Below, piece after piece: positions 52,856 to 60,954 of a stretch of DNA of 64,000 bases (the first letter of the stretch is position 1; every line of letters starts with the position of its first letter). Position numbers and translations under genes: made by a program. The notes beneath the pieces were generated by a model. That model saw only the letters and a list, made by a program, of their open reading frames with translations. It was not told where the DNA came from and made no database searches. Origin of the DNA: Lysobacterales bacterium. Lineage in GTDB: Bacteria > Pseudomonadota > Gammaproteobacteria > Xanthomonadales > Xanthomonadaceae. The DNA is taken from assembly GCA_016718605.1 (NCBI GenBank), contig JADKCY010000003.1, forward strand, positions 372,001-436,000, in the 5' to 3' direction.

Positions 52856-53386
52856 GTGGAAGACGATCACGACGCGCCCAAGACCGTAAACACCCGGCGG
52901 GCTCGCCCGCCGGCCAGCGCACTCAACCGCGCAGTCGGCTTGCTGTCGCGCCGCGAACACTCGGAGAGAGAGCTCAGTCGAAAACTGGTGCAACGTGGAC
53001 TCGAGCCGGAGGAAGTTGGATCTGCGATCCGCCGACTACAGAGCCTGTCCCTGCAGAGTGACGAGCGCTTTGCGGAAAATCTGATCCGCAGCCGCGCACA
53101 GTCCGGACATGGGCCATTGCATATCCGCGCCGAGCTCGCCCTCCATGGATTGACCAGCACCAGCATCGACATGCAGTTCGACAGCCTGGCTATCGATTGG
53201 AACGCCTGCGCCGCGCTGTTGGCGCAGCGCCGTTGCAATAAGCAGTCGGAAAATTCTCCTAGCGAAAACCGACGCATCGCCAACACGCTGCTGCGACGAG
53301 GATTTTCGATGGACCACGTGAGGCACGCTTTGCGGACGCTCAGTGACACCACGGACAACGAAGAATCACTGCACGACCAAGATTAA
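52856..53386 (+). CDS. recX: Regulatory protein RecX
   Basis: 176 residues from a GTG at 52856; no ATG is available near the expected start. Three-helix repeats of RecX: AVGLLSRREHSERELSRKL, RFAENLIRSRAQSGHGPLHI, and NTLLRRGFSMDHVRHAL. The last part is longer and more degraded than in E. coli RecX. Limits RecA filament growth. Encoded 11 bp after recA. Confidence 0.9.
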   Translation: MEDDHDAPKTVNTRRARPPASALNRAVGLLSRREHSERELSRKLVQRGLEPEEVGSAIRRLQSLSLQSDERFAENLIRSRAQSGHGPLHIRAELALHGLTSTSIDMQFDSLAIDWNACAALLAQRRCNKQSENSPSENRRIANTLLRRGFSMDHVRHALRTLSDTTDNEESLHDQD

Positions 53387-53408
53387 AAACGCATGTCCGT
53401 CGCTGCGC

Positions 53409-54536
53409 TCAATGTGCAACATCATCAGCTGGCAATGCATCGATGCGGACAGCCACCGCACTCTTGCCACGACTGCTTTGGCCGCGCCATTGCTGAATGG
53501 CGATCTGATCAAATTCAAACTCTATCGATGCCTGCGCCGAATACAACCGACAACTGCTTGGCACCGCGTCACGCGCCTCTGCGTGCTGCTGACACTGCAA
53601 TCGATACCAGCCATCGCTGTCGTGCAGAGAAAACCCATCCAACTCGACCTGCACTTTGCTGAACTCAACCCAGAGCTGAGCGCGCTCACTCGCTACACCA
53701 CCGTCTTCGCCAATCCACCAGCGCCCCAGCATGCCCTCCGCCGCACTGGCGGCAAAGTTGAAGCGAACGATGGAGTGCGGCCGGACATCCAATGCTGTGC
53801 CATCCGCACGGATTCGATCCACCAACCAAACCACGGCGTTTGCCGGGCCCTGCAGTTCGAACCAAGCCATGCCCTCTGCGACCGAGGTCTTTGGCGATTG
53901 ATAGTCTTGAAAAGGCCCACCGCCTTGTCGCAATGCGCTCAACTCCAGTGCGGCGATATTGCCACGTACCTGACCCGCCCCCAGCCACCAGCGCGGTTCG
54001 CCTTGTGTGTCGTAACCCGCCAGTAGCGCACTGAGTTGGTTCTGCTGGACTTCCAGTTGGAACCCGAGACCTGGACCCGCGTTAGTGAACTCACCCTTTG
54101 TCGCCCCCCACCAGAACCCCGCTTCCGGCTTACCGCGCCATTCAACAGGACCGATCTGCAGCAGCGCAAACGCATGCGTCTCTATACCGTCTGGTGTCTC
54201 GACATCCAATTGCACGCGATAGACTCCCGCACGCCGAATCCTCATCGTTTTTGCCAGAACACGCGTGTCCAACAAAATCTCGGTTGACTGACCGGCACAA
54301 GCGGCACTCGGCTGCTGCTTGGCCCGCAAGCGCATCTGCAATCCTTGCAGATGCGCGGCAACCAATTGCGGTGGACAACCCGTCAACCAGCGACCACTGA
54401 CCTGTACGTGCACCTCGTCACCCAGCGCAAGCGGGTTGTCTGGCAGAGTGATCTCCAGCCCGTTTTGGGCAGCAAGACGCCAAGGCGCGGCAAGCAGCAG
54501 GACGAGGAGCAACAAAGAGACGTGCCGAAGGTTCAT
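53409..54536 (-). CDS. Secreted protein with Trp/Gly-rich beta domain
   Basis: 375 residues; ATG at 54536. Signal peptide VSLLLLVLLLAAPWRLAAQ. An N-terminal Ig-like beta part (about 25-135) with a Cys pair, then the Trp/Gly-rich beta domain (about 140-260): GLGFQLEVQQNQLSALLAGY, DTQGEPRWWLGAGQVRG, VAEGMAWFELQGPANAVVWL. A second, shorter copy follows (GRWWIGEDGG). Same domain type as in the proteins at 6999-8585 and 17492-18400. Function unknown. Converges on recX. Confidence 0.82.
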   Translation of the reverse strand: MNLRHVSLLLLVLLLAAPWRLAAQNGLEITLPDNPLALGDEVHVQVSGRWLTGCPPQLVAAHLQGLQMRLRAKQQPSAACAGQSTEILLDTRVLAKTMRIRRAGVYRVQLDVETPDGIETHAFALLQIGPVEWRGKPEAGFWWGATKGEFTNAGPGLGFQLEVQQNQLSALLAGYDTQGEPRWWLGAGQVRGNIAALELSALRQGGGPFQDYQSPKTSVAEGMAWFELQGPANAVVWLVDRIRADGTALDVRPHSIVRFNFAASAAEGMLGRWWIGEDGGVASERAQLWVEFSKVQVELDGFSLHDSDGWYRLQCQQHAEARDAVPSSCRLYSAQASIEFEFDQIAIQQWRGQSSRGKSAVAVRIDALPADDVAH

Positions 54537-54738
54537 GCGAGAACTGTACCCGATGCCCCGCCTTTCGGATAATGGCGGGACATTTCGGCATATCGGTATG
54601 CTGTGGTTACCACTGTGCGGTCAACAAGATTTTGGAGATTGGCCGGCCCGGCACAAGCCAAGCCACCCAGTGATCGCTGTCCACTGCACCGCAGCACACA
54701 GCGGTTTTTAGACCGTTTTCAACAAGGATGACAAATCG

Positions 54739-55746
54739 ATGAGCCACACCATTGCGGTGATTCGGGGCGACGGAATCGGCCCCGAAATCATGGACGCCAC
54801 TCTTGGCGTTCTCGACGAACTAAAGCTGGGTTTTTCCTACGAATTTGTGGATGCCGGCATGGTTGCGCTCGAGAACCATGGTGAGCTGCTGCCCCAGAAA
54901 ACACTGGATACGATCAAACGCTTGGGGGTCGCACTCAAAAGCCCGCTCACCACACCGGTGGGTGAGGGCTTCAGTTCGGTGAATGTCGAGCTCCGCAAGC
55001 GCTTTGACCTGTATGCCAACGTACGTCCAGCCATCTCCTTCCCCAATACCAAATCGCGCTACACCGGCATTGATCTCATCACCGTGCGCGAGAATACCGA
55101 GGGCGCCTACATTGGCGAGGGGCAAACCGTCTCGCCGGACGGCGAGGTCGCCACACTGACCCAAAAGATCACCCGCAAAGGTTCGGACCGGATTGTCCGC
55201 TATGCGTTTGAACTGGCGCGCAGTGCCGGGCGTCGAAAGGTCACCTTGGTGCACAAAGCCAACATTCTCAAAAGCACCTCGGGTCTGTTCTTGAAGGTCG
55301 GACGCGAAGTCGCGAAGCAGTACCCGGATATCGAATGCAACGAAATGATTGTCGACAACACCTGCATGCAGTTGGTGATGCGGCCCGAGCAATTCGACAT
55401 TATTTGCACGACCAATCTATTTGGCGACATTGTTTCCGACCTGTGTGCCGGCTTGGTCGGGGGACTTGGTCTGGCACCCGGCGCGAACATTGGTGCGGAC
55501 GCCGCGATTTTTGAGGCCGTTCATGGCTCCGCACCGGATATCGCAGGCCGCGGGATCGCCAATCCCTGTGCGCTGCTGCTGGGTGCCGCACAAATGCTTG
55601 GACATCTGGGTCATGAGGCACATGCACGTCGCTTGCGGGCGGCGATTGTTTCCACCATGGAAGCCAAAGACCAGGTAACACCAGACCTTGGTGGCACTGG
55701 CACAACACGTAGTTTCGCCGAGGCCATTACCCGACGCTTGCAGTAA
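54739..55746 (+). CDS. NAD-dependent isocitrate dehydrogenase
   Basis: 335 residues; AAGGATG before the ATG. Beta-decarboxylating dehydrogenase: VIRGDGIGPEI, FDLYANVRP with the Arg set, ITVRENTEGAYIGEG (Tyr), DNTCMQLVMRPEQFD, and EAVHGSAPDIAGRGIANP. The short form resembles IDH3-type enzymes, common in Xanthomonadales, rather than E. coli Icd. Isopropylmalate or homoisocitrate dehydrogenase are less likely because of the substrate loop (SSVNVELRKRF). Confidence 0.9.
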   Translation: MSHTIAVIRGDGIGPEIMDATLGVLDELKLGFSYEFVDAGMVALENHGELLPQKTLDTIKRLGVALKSPLTTPVGEGFSSVNVELRKRFDLYANVRPAISFPNTKSRYTGIDLITVRENTEGAYIGEGQTVSPDGEVATLTQKITRKGSDRIVRYAFELARSAGRRKVTLVHKANILKSTSGLFLKVGREVAKQYPDIECNEMIVDNTCMQLVMRPEQFDIICTTNLFGDIVSDLCAGLVGGLGLAPGANIGADAAIFEAVHGSAPDIAGRGIANPCALLLGAAQMLGHLGHEAHARRLRAAIVSTMEAKDQVTPDLGGTGTTRSFAEAITRRLQ

Positions 55747-55763
55747 TCGGGCACCTCGAAAAA

Positions 55764-55794
55764 ACAAAAAGGGCGCTCAGAGCGCCCTTTTTGT
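55764..55794. terminator. Terminator after the IDH gene
   Basis: 14-bp perfect stem (55764-55777 with 55781-55794), loop CAG; AAAAAGGGCGCT on one side and AGCGCCCTTTTT on the other. Works for IDH and possibly for the converging H-NS gene. Confidence 0.9.
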
Positions 55795-55875
55795 TCCAAC
55801 CATCGTCTCTCCAGCCTGTTGCAAATGCGGACTGCCCCCAAGCACTCCTCACTCTGCAACTCGCTAGTTCAGCAC

Positions 55876-56205
55876 TCAGATCAGCATCGAGTCGGCAGAC
55901 TTCCCACTCGCCAAAGCGGCTTTGAACCAGCCCGGACGTTTGCCACGGCCAGTCCACGTCTGCGAGGCATCGGCTGGGTTGGCGAACTTGGCTGCGCCGG
56001 TGGACTTGCCCGCGCCACGGGTCTTCTTGGCATCACCGCCAAACAGCTCTTCGATCGAATAGCCTTCTTCGCGGGCCAATTGAGTCAGCTTGCGACGCAC
56101 CTCACCCAAGCGCTCACGCTGCATCCGGCGCTTGGCCTCAGCGGCTTGTGCCATCAGCTCGTCAAGCTGCCTCGGGGTCAGATCGTTCAGATTAATTGCA
56201 GACAT
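55876..56205 (-). CDS. H-NS family nucleoid protein
   Basis: 109 residues from the ATG at 56205 (AGGGAG upstream). N-terminal coiled-coil oligomerisation part (LDELMAQAAEAKRRMQRERLG), a linker with KKTRGAGKSTGAAK, and the DNA-binding end with TWTGRGKRPGWFKAAL, the H-NS core motif. It silences AT-rich DNA by filament formation. The 669-bp gap upstream is more AT-rich than its surroundings and may be a target. Confidence 0.92.
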   Translation of the reverse strand: MSAINLNDLTPRQLDELMAQAAEAKRRMQRERLGEVRRKLTQLAREEGYSIEELFGGDAKKTRGAGKSTGAAKFANPADASQTWTGRGKRPGWFKAALASGKSADSMLI

Positions 56206-56874
56206 TTTTGAATCTCCCTGGTGGTATCTCGCTACAGTTTGCAACAACGGATAACCCGGCCAATGGCCGAATTGAAATGAAGCATATCGCTGACCCACTG
56301 AAAAATGAAGCAGTTCGAATAGCCCAGTCGCTTGTTGAATGACTCCAGGCTTGGGCATTGTCGAACTCAGGAGTCCGACATCGGTCCGTTCTGACCGATC
56401 ACCCAATGCGTTCGGCAAGCGTTGCATTTGCCGCCCAAGGCGTCGGCGTTGCAAGAAAAGAGGGTTTCAATGCAGTTGGATTGACTGAATTGTAAAAAGC
56501 GCGCTGTTGTCCTTACAGCTCGGTGAACATTGACCTGGCCTCCCAAGACGGCAGGTGCCAATTGAACAGGGCATCTGCCGGGTGTCGAGGCACACTCAGC
56601 TGGTGGACGACGGCGATGTTGCACCTGTCAAAATCAACGCAACCTATTGTTTAGATTGTAAAATAGGTGAACCCACAGTGCCTTCGCACCTGAGACAATG
56701 CAGGCAGACTTGCTCCTGAACGATTGAAAATGACACCCGTCCGGCCGGCCAAGACTGCGATCGCGAAGGCGCGCTGCGCATCTCCCAACGAACCTGCACA
56801 CCACGACGCTGCATTTTCCACACAAAAACCGCAAACTCACTTGGTCACCCACTACTCACCTTGGAGACTCCCCG
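56206..56874. other. Long AT-rich gap between hns-like gene and oleD
   Basis: 669 bp. Base composition is clearly lower in GC than the flanks, above all at 56460-56500 and 56630-56720. It contains the inverted repeat at 56642. Short ORFs inside have no ribosome sites and Cys/Arg-rich translations; none is convincing. Probably regulatory. Confidence 0.5.
56642..56668. promoter_or_regulatory. Inverted repeat in the hns-oleD gap
   Basis: ACCTATT and AATAGGT, perfect 7-bp arms 13 bp apart, with an AT-rich spacer that includes GATTGTAA. Could be an operator. Role unknown. Confidence 0.35.
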
Positions 56875-57897
56875 ATGAAAATCCTCGTCACTGGCGGCGG
56901 CGGTTTTTTGGGTCAGGCGATTTGCTCGCGTCTGGTCAGTCGCGGCCATGAGGTGCTGAGCTTCAACCGCGGCACCTACTCGCCCCTGGCGGCACTGGGT
57001 GTGCGGCAGATTCAAGGCGATCTGGCGAGCTTCGAGACCGTCATTGATGCGGCACGCGGTGTGGATGCCATCTTCCACGTTGCCGCCAAAGCCGGCGCAT
57101 GGGGCAGCTTTCGCGAGTATTTCGACGCCAACGTGCGCGGCACGCGTCACGTCCTTGCGGCCTGCCACATCAATGGCGTGAAGACCCTGATCCACACCAG
57201 CACACCCAGCGTCGCACATCGTGGCACCACGGCCTGCGAAAGTGGCAACGAGGAAAACACGCCACTGGCCAAGGGCTTCAAGGCCTGGTACCCGGCCAGC
57301 AAACGAGTTGCCGAAGAGATGGTGCTGGCGGCCAACAGTGCGCAACTGGCGACGGTGGCGCTGCGTCCGCGTTTGATCTGGGGACCGGGCGACAACCATC
57401 TGCTGCCGCGTCTGGTGGAGCGCGCCAAGGCAGGCAAGCTGCGCATCGTCGGCGACGGCCAGAATCGCATCGACACCACCTACATCGACAACGCGGCGCA
57501 AGCGCACCTCGATGCCTTTGATGCCTTGCACGAACAGCCGGACGCGCGCTGCGCGGGCAAGGCCTATTTCATCTCGAACGGTGAGCCGCGCCCGGTGGCC
57601 GACATCATCAACAGCCTGCTGCGCACCGCAGGCGCACCGATTGTCAGCCAGGTAATTCCCTTCCGTGCGGCTTGGTGGTTGGGTGCGGCGATGGAGCTTG
57701 GTTACCGCACACTGCCGCTGCGCGGCGAGCCGCCGATGACGCGCTTCCTCGCCGAACAATTGTCGACGCCGCATTTCTACGACATCGGCGCGGCGCGACG
57801 CGATTTCGGCTACCAGCCGCGCGTATCAATCATCGAAGGCTTGCGCCATCTGGGCGCGTGGTGGCGCGAACAACGAGGCGCGGATGCGGCCGCCTGA
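56875..57897 (+). CDS. oleD: 2-alkyl-3-oxoalkanoate reductase, OleD-like
   Basis: 340 residues; GGAG before the ATG. NAD(P)-dependent SDR of the 3-beta-HSD type: ILVTGGGGFLGQAIC, AAKAGAWGS, HTSTPSVAH, and YPASKRVAEE (Tyr-x-x-x-Lys). The stretches RPRLIWGPGDNHLLPRL and GEPPMTRFLAEQLSTPHFY match Xanthomonas OleD as I recall it, the reductase of long-chain olefin synthesis. oleA, oleB and oleC are not within the window, so either the cluster is split or the enzyme acts alone. Confidence 0.85.
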   Translation: MKILVTGGGGFLGQAICSRLVSRGHEVLSFNRGTYSPLAALGVRQIQGDLASFETVIDAARGVDAIFHVAAKAGAWGSFREYFDANVRGTRHVLAACHINGVKTLIHTSTPSVAHRGTTACESGNEENTPLAKGFKAWYPASKRVAEEMVLAANSAQLATVALRPRLIWGPGDNHLLPRLVERAKAGKLRIVGDGQNRIDTTYIDNAAQAHLDAFDALHEQPDARCAGKAYFISNGEPRPVADIINSLLRTAGAPIVSQVIPFRAAWWLGAAMELGYRTLPLRGEPPMTRFLAEQLSTPHFYDIGAARRDFGYQPRVSIIEGLRHLGAWWREQRGADAAA

Positions 57898-57906
57898 GTC
57901 ACACCA

Positions 57907-58866
57907 ATGACCCAGAGCACGCCACGTTTCTATTACAAAGGTAGTCGGCTCAAGCAATTGCGCGCCTTCTGCCATGCCGCGCGACTTGGCTCGGTGACTC
58001 GCGCATCCGAAGCACTGTTTCTCAGCCAGCCTGCGGTCAGCCTGCAACTCGGCGCCTTGGAAAGCGAGCTCAACGTGCGGCTGTTCGAGCGCCATGGGCG
58101 TCGCCTGAATCTCACCGCCGAAGGACAACTGCTGTACGACATGGCCCGCCCACTGGTGGACGGCCTAGACGCGCTGGACGGTGATTTCCGCTCCCGGGTG
58201 AAGGGCCTTGAAGGTGGCGAACTAAATATCGCTGCAGGATCATCAACGATTCTCTATCTGTTGCCCGCGTTGGTTGCCGAGTTCCGCCGCAAACACCCGG
58301 ATATCCAGCTCAAGTTGCATAGCGTGTCGGGCAACGAAGGACTGCAGAAAGTCCGTGCCGACGAAGTCGATCTGGCGGTGGGTTCGATGCTCGACAGCCC
58401 GAGCGATATCGACTACGCACCGTTGTACAACTTCGATCAGTTGCTGGTGATGCCGCTCGATCATCCATTGGCCAGGAAGTCCACAGTCAACTTGGAAGAC
58501 CTGTCGCCCTATGGACTGATCCTCCCGCCTGGTCGGGTTACCACCTATCGTCTGATCGACCGCGTATTCCAGCAACGCAAGGTGCCCTACAACGTGGCGC
58601 TCGAAGTTGATGGCTGGGAGGTCATCAAGCAATACGTCATCATGGGGCTAGGCATCAGCATCATCACCAGCCTGTGCATCAGTCATAGCGATCGCGAACG
58701 GCTTGCCATCCACAATCTGCGCGAGCATTTCCCGCAACGCAGCTATGGCGTCGTGGTGCGCAAAGGAAAACGCCTCAGCCCCGCCGCCCGCGCCTTCATC
58801 GACCAGATCAAACCCTCGGTCTTCGCCCGCAGCGGTCAGGATGACAACGACTACGTTGAACGCTGA
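57907..58866 (+). CDS. LysR family transcriptional regulator
   Basis: 319 residues. Winged helix-turn-helix LKQLRAFCHAARLGSVTRA with LSQPAVSLQLGALESEL, then the periplasmic-binding-like effector domain (about 100-305) starting GGELNIAAGSSTILYLLPALV. CysB/Cbl-like in the effector domain, but the target and ligand are unknown. 9 bp after oleD, so possibly co-transcribed. Confidence 0.92.
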   Translation: MTQSTPRFYYKGSRLKQLRAFCHAARLGSVTRASEALFLSQPAVSLQLGALESELNVRLFERHGRRLNLTAEGQLLYDMARPLVDGLDALDGDFRSRVKGLEGGELNIAAGSSTILYLLPALVAEFRRKHPDIQLKLHSVSGNEGLQKVRADEVDLAVGSMLDSPSDIDYAPLYNFDQLLVMPLDHPLARKSTVNLEDLSPYGLILPPGRVTTYRLIDRVFQQRKVPYNVALEVDGWEVIKQYVIMGLGISIITSLCISHSDRERLAIHNLREHFPQRSYGVVVRKGKRLSPAARAFIDQIKPSVFARSGQDDNDYVER

Positions 58867-58908
58867 CTTGGCCAGATTCCCCAAGTTCGCCATTTACTCG
58901 GAAACACC

Positions 58909-59319
58909 ATGCCCACTCTCAACCTAACCACGCCCGCTCTGCTCTTCCCGGCCATCTCGCTGGTTCTTTTGGCCTATGGCAATCGCTTTCTGGCGCTGGG
59001 GCAGATCGTGCGGCAACTGCATCCAGGTGAGTCTGGCCATGTCACCGATACCGCCCTGCGTCAGCTTCCCAGCCTGCGCCTGCGTATCGAACTGGTGAAG
59101 TACATGCAGAGCCTGGGCGCACTGGCTTTCCTGTTATGTGCGCTGGCGATGCTGGCGCTGTATTTCGACAACGAGATCTGGGGCCACGCGCTGTTCGGGA
59201 TTTCGATTGCCTCGCTCAGCGGCTCGCTACTGCTATCGCTGGCCGAGATTCTGGTGTCGACCAAGGCACTTGGTGTGGTACTGGAAGACATCGAGCGTCA
59301 GCAGAAGCTGCCCGAGTGA
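58909..59319 (+). CDS. DUF2721 family membrane protein
   Basis: 136 residues; GGAAA before the ATG. Three hydrophobic segments; LTTPALLFPAISLVLLAYGNRFLAL at the N-terminus and the closing SLSGSLLLSLAEILVSTKAL are typical for DUF2721. Function unknown. Confidence 0.88.
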   Translation: MPTLNLTTPALLFPAISLVLLAYGNRFLALGQIVRQLHPGESGHVTDTALRQLPSLRLRIELVKYMQSLGALAFLLCALAMLALYFDNEIWGHALFGISIASLSGSLLLSLAEILVSTKALGVVLEDIERQQKLPE

Positions 59320-59402
59320 GGGCCGTGAAATCGCTCATCAGCCACGCTGAGCATACGCAGAGCCACCTTGCGAACTGACCGCACCGCAATCCATGCACGC
59401 CC

Positions 59403-60788
59403 TCAATCCATCAACTTCCCGGGGTTCATGATGCCGTTCGGATCAAGCACCTGACGGATGCCGCGCATGACGGCGATTTCGGCGGGGCTGCGGGTGCTGC
59501 CGAGGTATTTCTTCTTCACCAGACCGATGCCGTGTTCGGCAGAGATGCTGCCGCCGTGGCGGTGCAGGACCTGGGCGAGCAGTTCGGTGACGTGTTCGCA
59601 GTCCTTGACGAAGGCCTGCATCGCCAACTCGGTCGGTTTGAGCACGTTGATGTGCAGGTTGCCGTCGCCAATGTGGCCGAACCAGACGACTTCAAAGTGC
59701 GGATAGGCTTCGCCCAGCAAGCTCTGCGCTTCGGCCAGGAAGGCGGGCATCGCGGATACGCGGACCGAGATATCGTTCTTGTAGGGCGTGTGCGGGGCCA
59801 GACTTTCGGTGATGCCTTCGCGTAATCGCCAGAGGGCGGCGGCCTGCGCGTCGCTTTGACTGATCACGCCGTCCAGCACGAGTCCTTTTTCCAGCAGCGA
59901 CTCGAATGCGCTCAACACAGCGCTCTGCTGATCTTCGCTGGCGGCATCGAATTCGGTGACCACGTAATAGGGATGCACCTCGCGGAACGGGTTCTGTGCG
60001 CCGTGCGCACAGACGTGCTTGAGGGCGATGTCGGTGAAGAACTCGAAGGCCGACAAACTGAGGCGACGGCGCAGTTCGGCGAAGACCTGCATCAAGCCAT
60101 CGAACGAGGGCAAGGCCAGCAGCATGACATTGGACAGCGGCGGCGGCTCGGTGAGCCGCACGGTGGCTTCGACCACGATGCCGAGCGTTCCTTCGGAGCC
60201 GATCACCAGATGCCGCAAGTCGTAGCCACTGCTGTTTTTGATCAGCCCACGATTGAGGTCCAAAAGGTCGCCATTGCCGGTGACCAGTTTGAGGCCGGCG
60301 ATCCATTCCCGGGTGTTGCCATAGCGCACCACGCGAATCCCGCCCGCGTTGGTGGCGATGCTGCCGCCAATCGCGGCTGAGCCACGCGCGGCGAAGTCGA
60401 CCGGGTAAATCAGCCCATGTTCGCGCGCCGTGTTTTGCAGTACCTCGATGGGCACGCCGGGTTGAACGGTGAGGGTTCGGTCAATCGGATCGAAATTCAG
60501 CACTTTGTTCAGGCGTTCCGTGCTGACCACCAACTCGCCCTGCGCGGCGACCGCACCGCCAGACAAGCCGGTACGCCCACCCGAAGGCACCAGCGCGATC
60601 TCATTCGCGTTGGCCCAACACACGATGCCTTGCACCTCCTCGATGCTGGCAGGCAGGGCGATGGCCAGCGGTGCGGGTGTCCATCGACGGGTCCAGTCGC
60701 GTCCGTAATACTGCAGATCGGCGGGGTCAGTTTTCAGCAATAGCGCGGGCAAGCGCTGGCGCAAATCTTCGAGCACAAGTGCAGACAT
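59403..60788 (-). CDS. FAD-linked D-2-hydroxyglutarate (D-2-hydroxyacid) dehydrogenase
   Basis: 461 residues. VAO-family flavoprotein: FAD-binding PSGGRTGLSGGAVA and PVDFAARGSAAIGGSIATNAGG; C-terminal metal and substrate site VVWFGHIGDGNLHINVLKP and SISAEHGIGLVKK. In several bacteria this enzyme oxidises the D-2-hydroxyglutarate made by SerA. serA is the divergent neighbour here, 166 bp away, so this substrate is favoured over D-lactate or glycolate. Confidence 0.88.
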   Translation of the reverse strand: MSALVLEDLRQRLPALLLKTDPADLQYYGRDWTRRWTPAPLAIALPASIEEVQGIVCWANANEIALVPSGGRTGLSGGAVAAQGELVVSTERLNKVLNFDPIDRTLTVQPGVPIEVLQNTAREHGLIYPVDFAARGSAAIGGSIATNAGGIRVVRYGNTREWIAGLKLVTGNGDLLDLNRGLIKNSSGYDLRHLVIGSEGTLGIVVEATVRLTEPPPLSNVMLLALPSFDGLMQVFAELRRRLSLSAFEFFTDIALKHVCAHGAQNPFREVHPYYVVTEFDAASEDQQSAVLSAFESLLEKGLVLDGVISQSDAQAAALWRLREGITESLAPHTPYKNDISVRVSAMPAFLAEAQSLLGEAYPHFEVVWFGHIGDGNLHINVLKPTELAMQAFVKDCEHVTELLAQVLHRHGGSISAEHGIGLVKKKYLGSTRSPAEIAVMRGIRQVLDPNGIMNPGKLMD

Positions 60789-60844
60789 GGCGGGAATGAC
60801 CAGAACATGGCGAACTCACATTTGAACAGACCCAGAGGCCTGAA

Positions 60845-60875
60845 CCAAACAGCCATCCGTCAAATCACTGTTTGG
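60845..60875. promoter_or_regulatory. Perfect inverted repeat between D-2HG dehydrogenase gene and serA
   Basis: CCAAACAG and CTGTTTGG, 8-bp perfect arms 15 bp apart (centre to centre about 23 bp, near two helical turns). It lies in the middle of the 166-bp divergent promoter region. Candidate shared operator. Confidence 0.55.
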
Positions 60876-60954
60876 CCCACACGTGTTGCAGCGCCGCACC
60901 CGTGTGATTCGATCTGGCATAGTCAGCGCCCGGTTCCGCCATCGATTTTGCCCC

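Noticed and set aside
56634..56852. 72-residue minus-strand ORF in the hns-oleD gap
   Set aside because: Cys/Arg-rich translation without ribosome site or recognisable feature.
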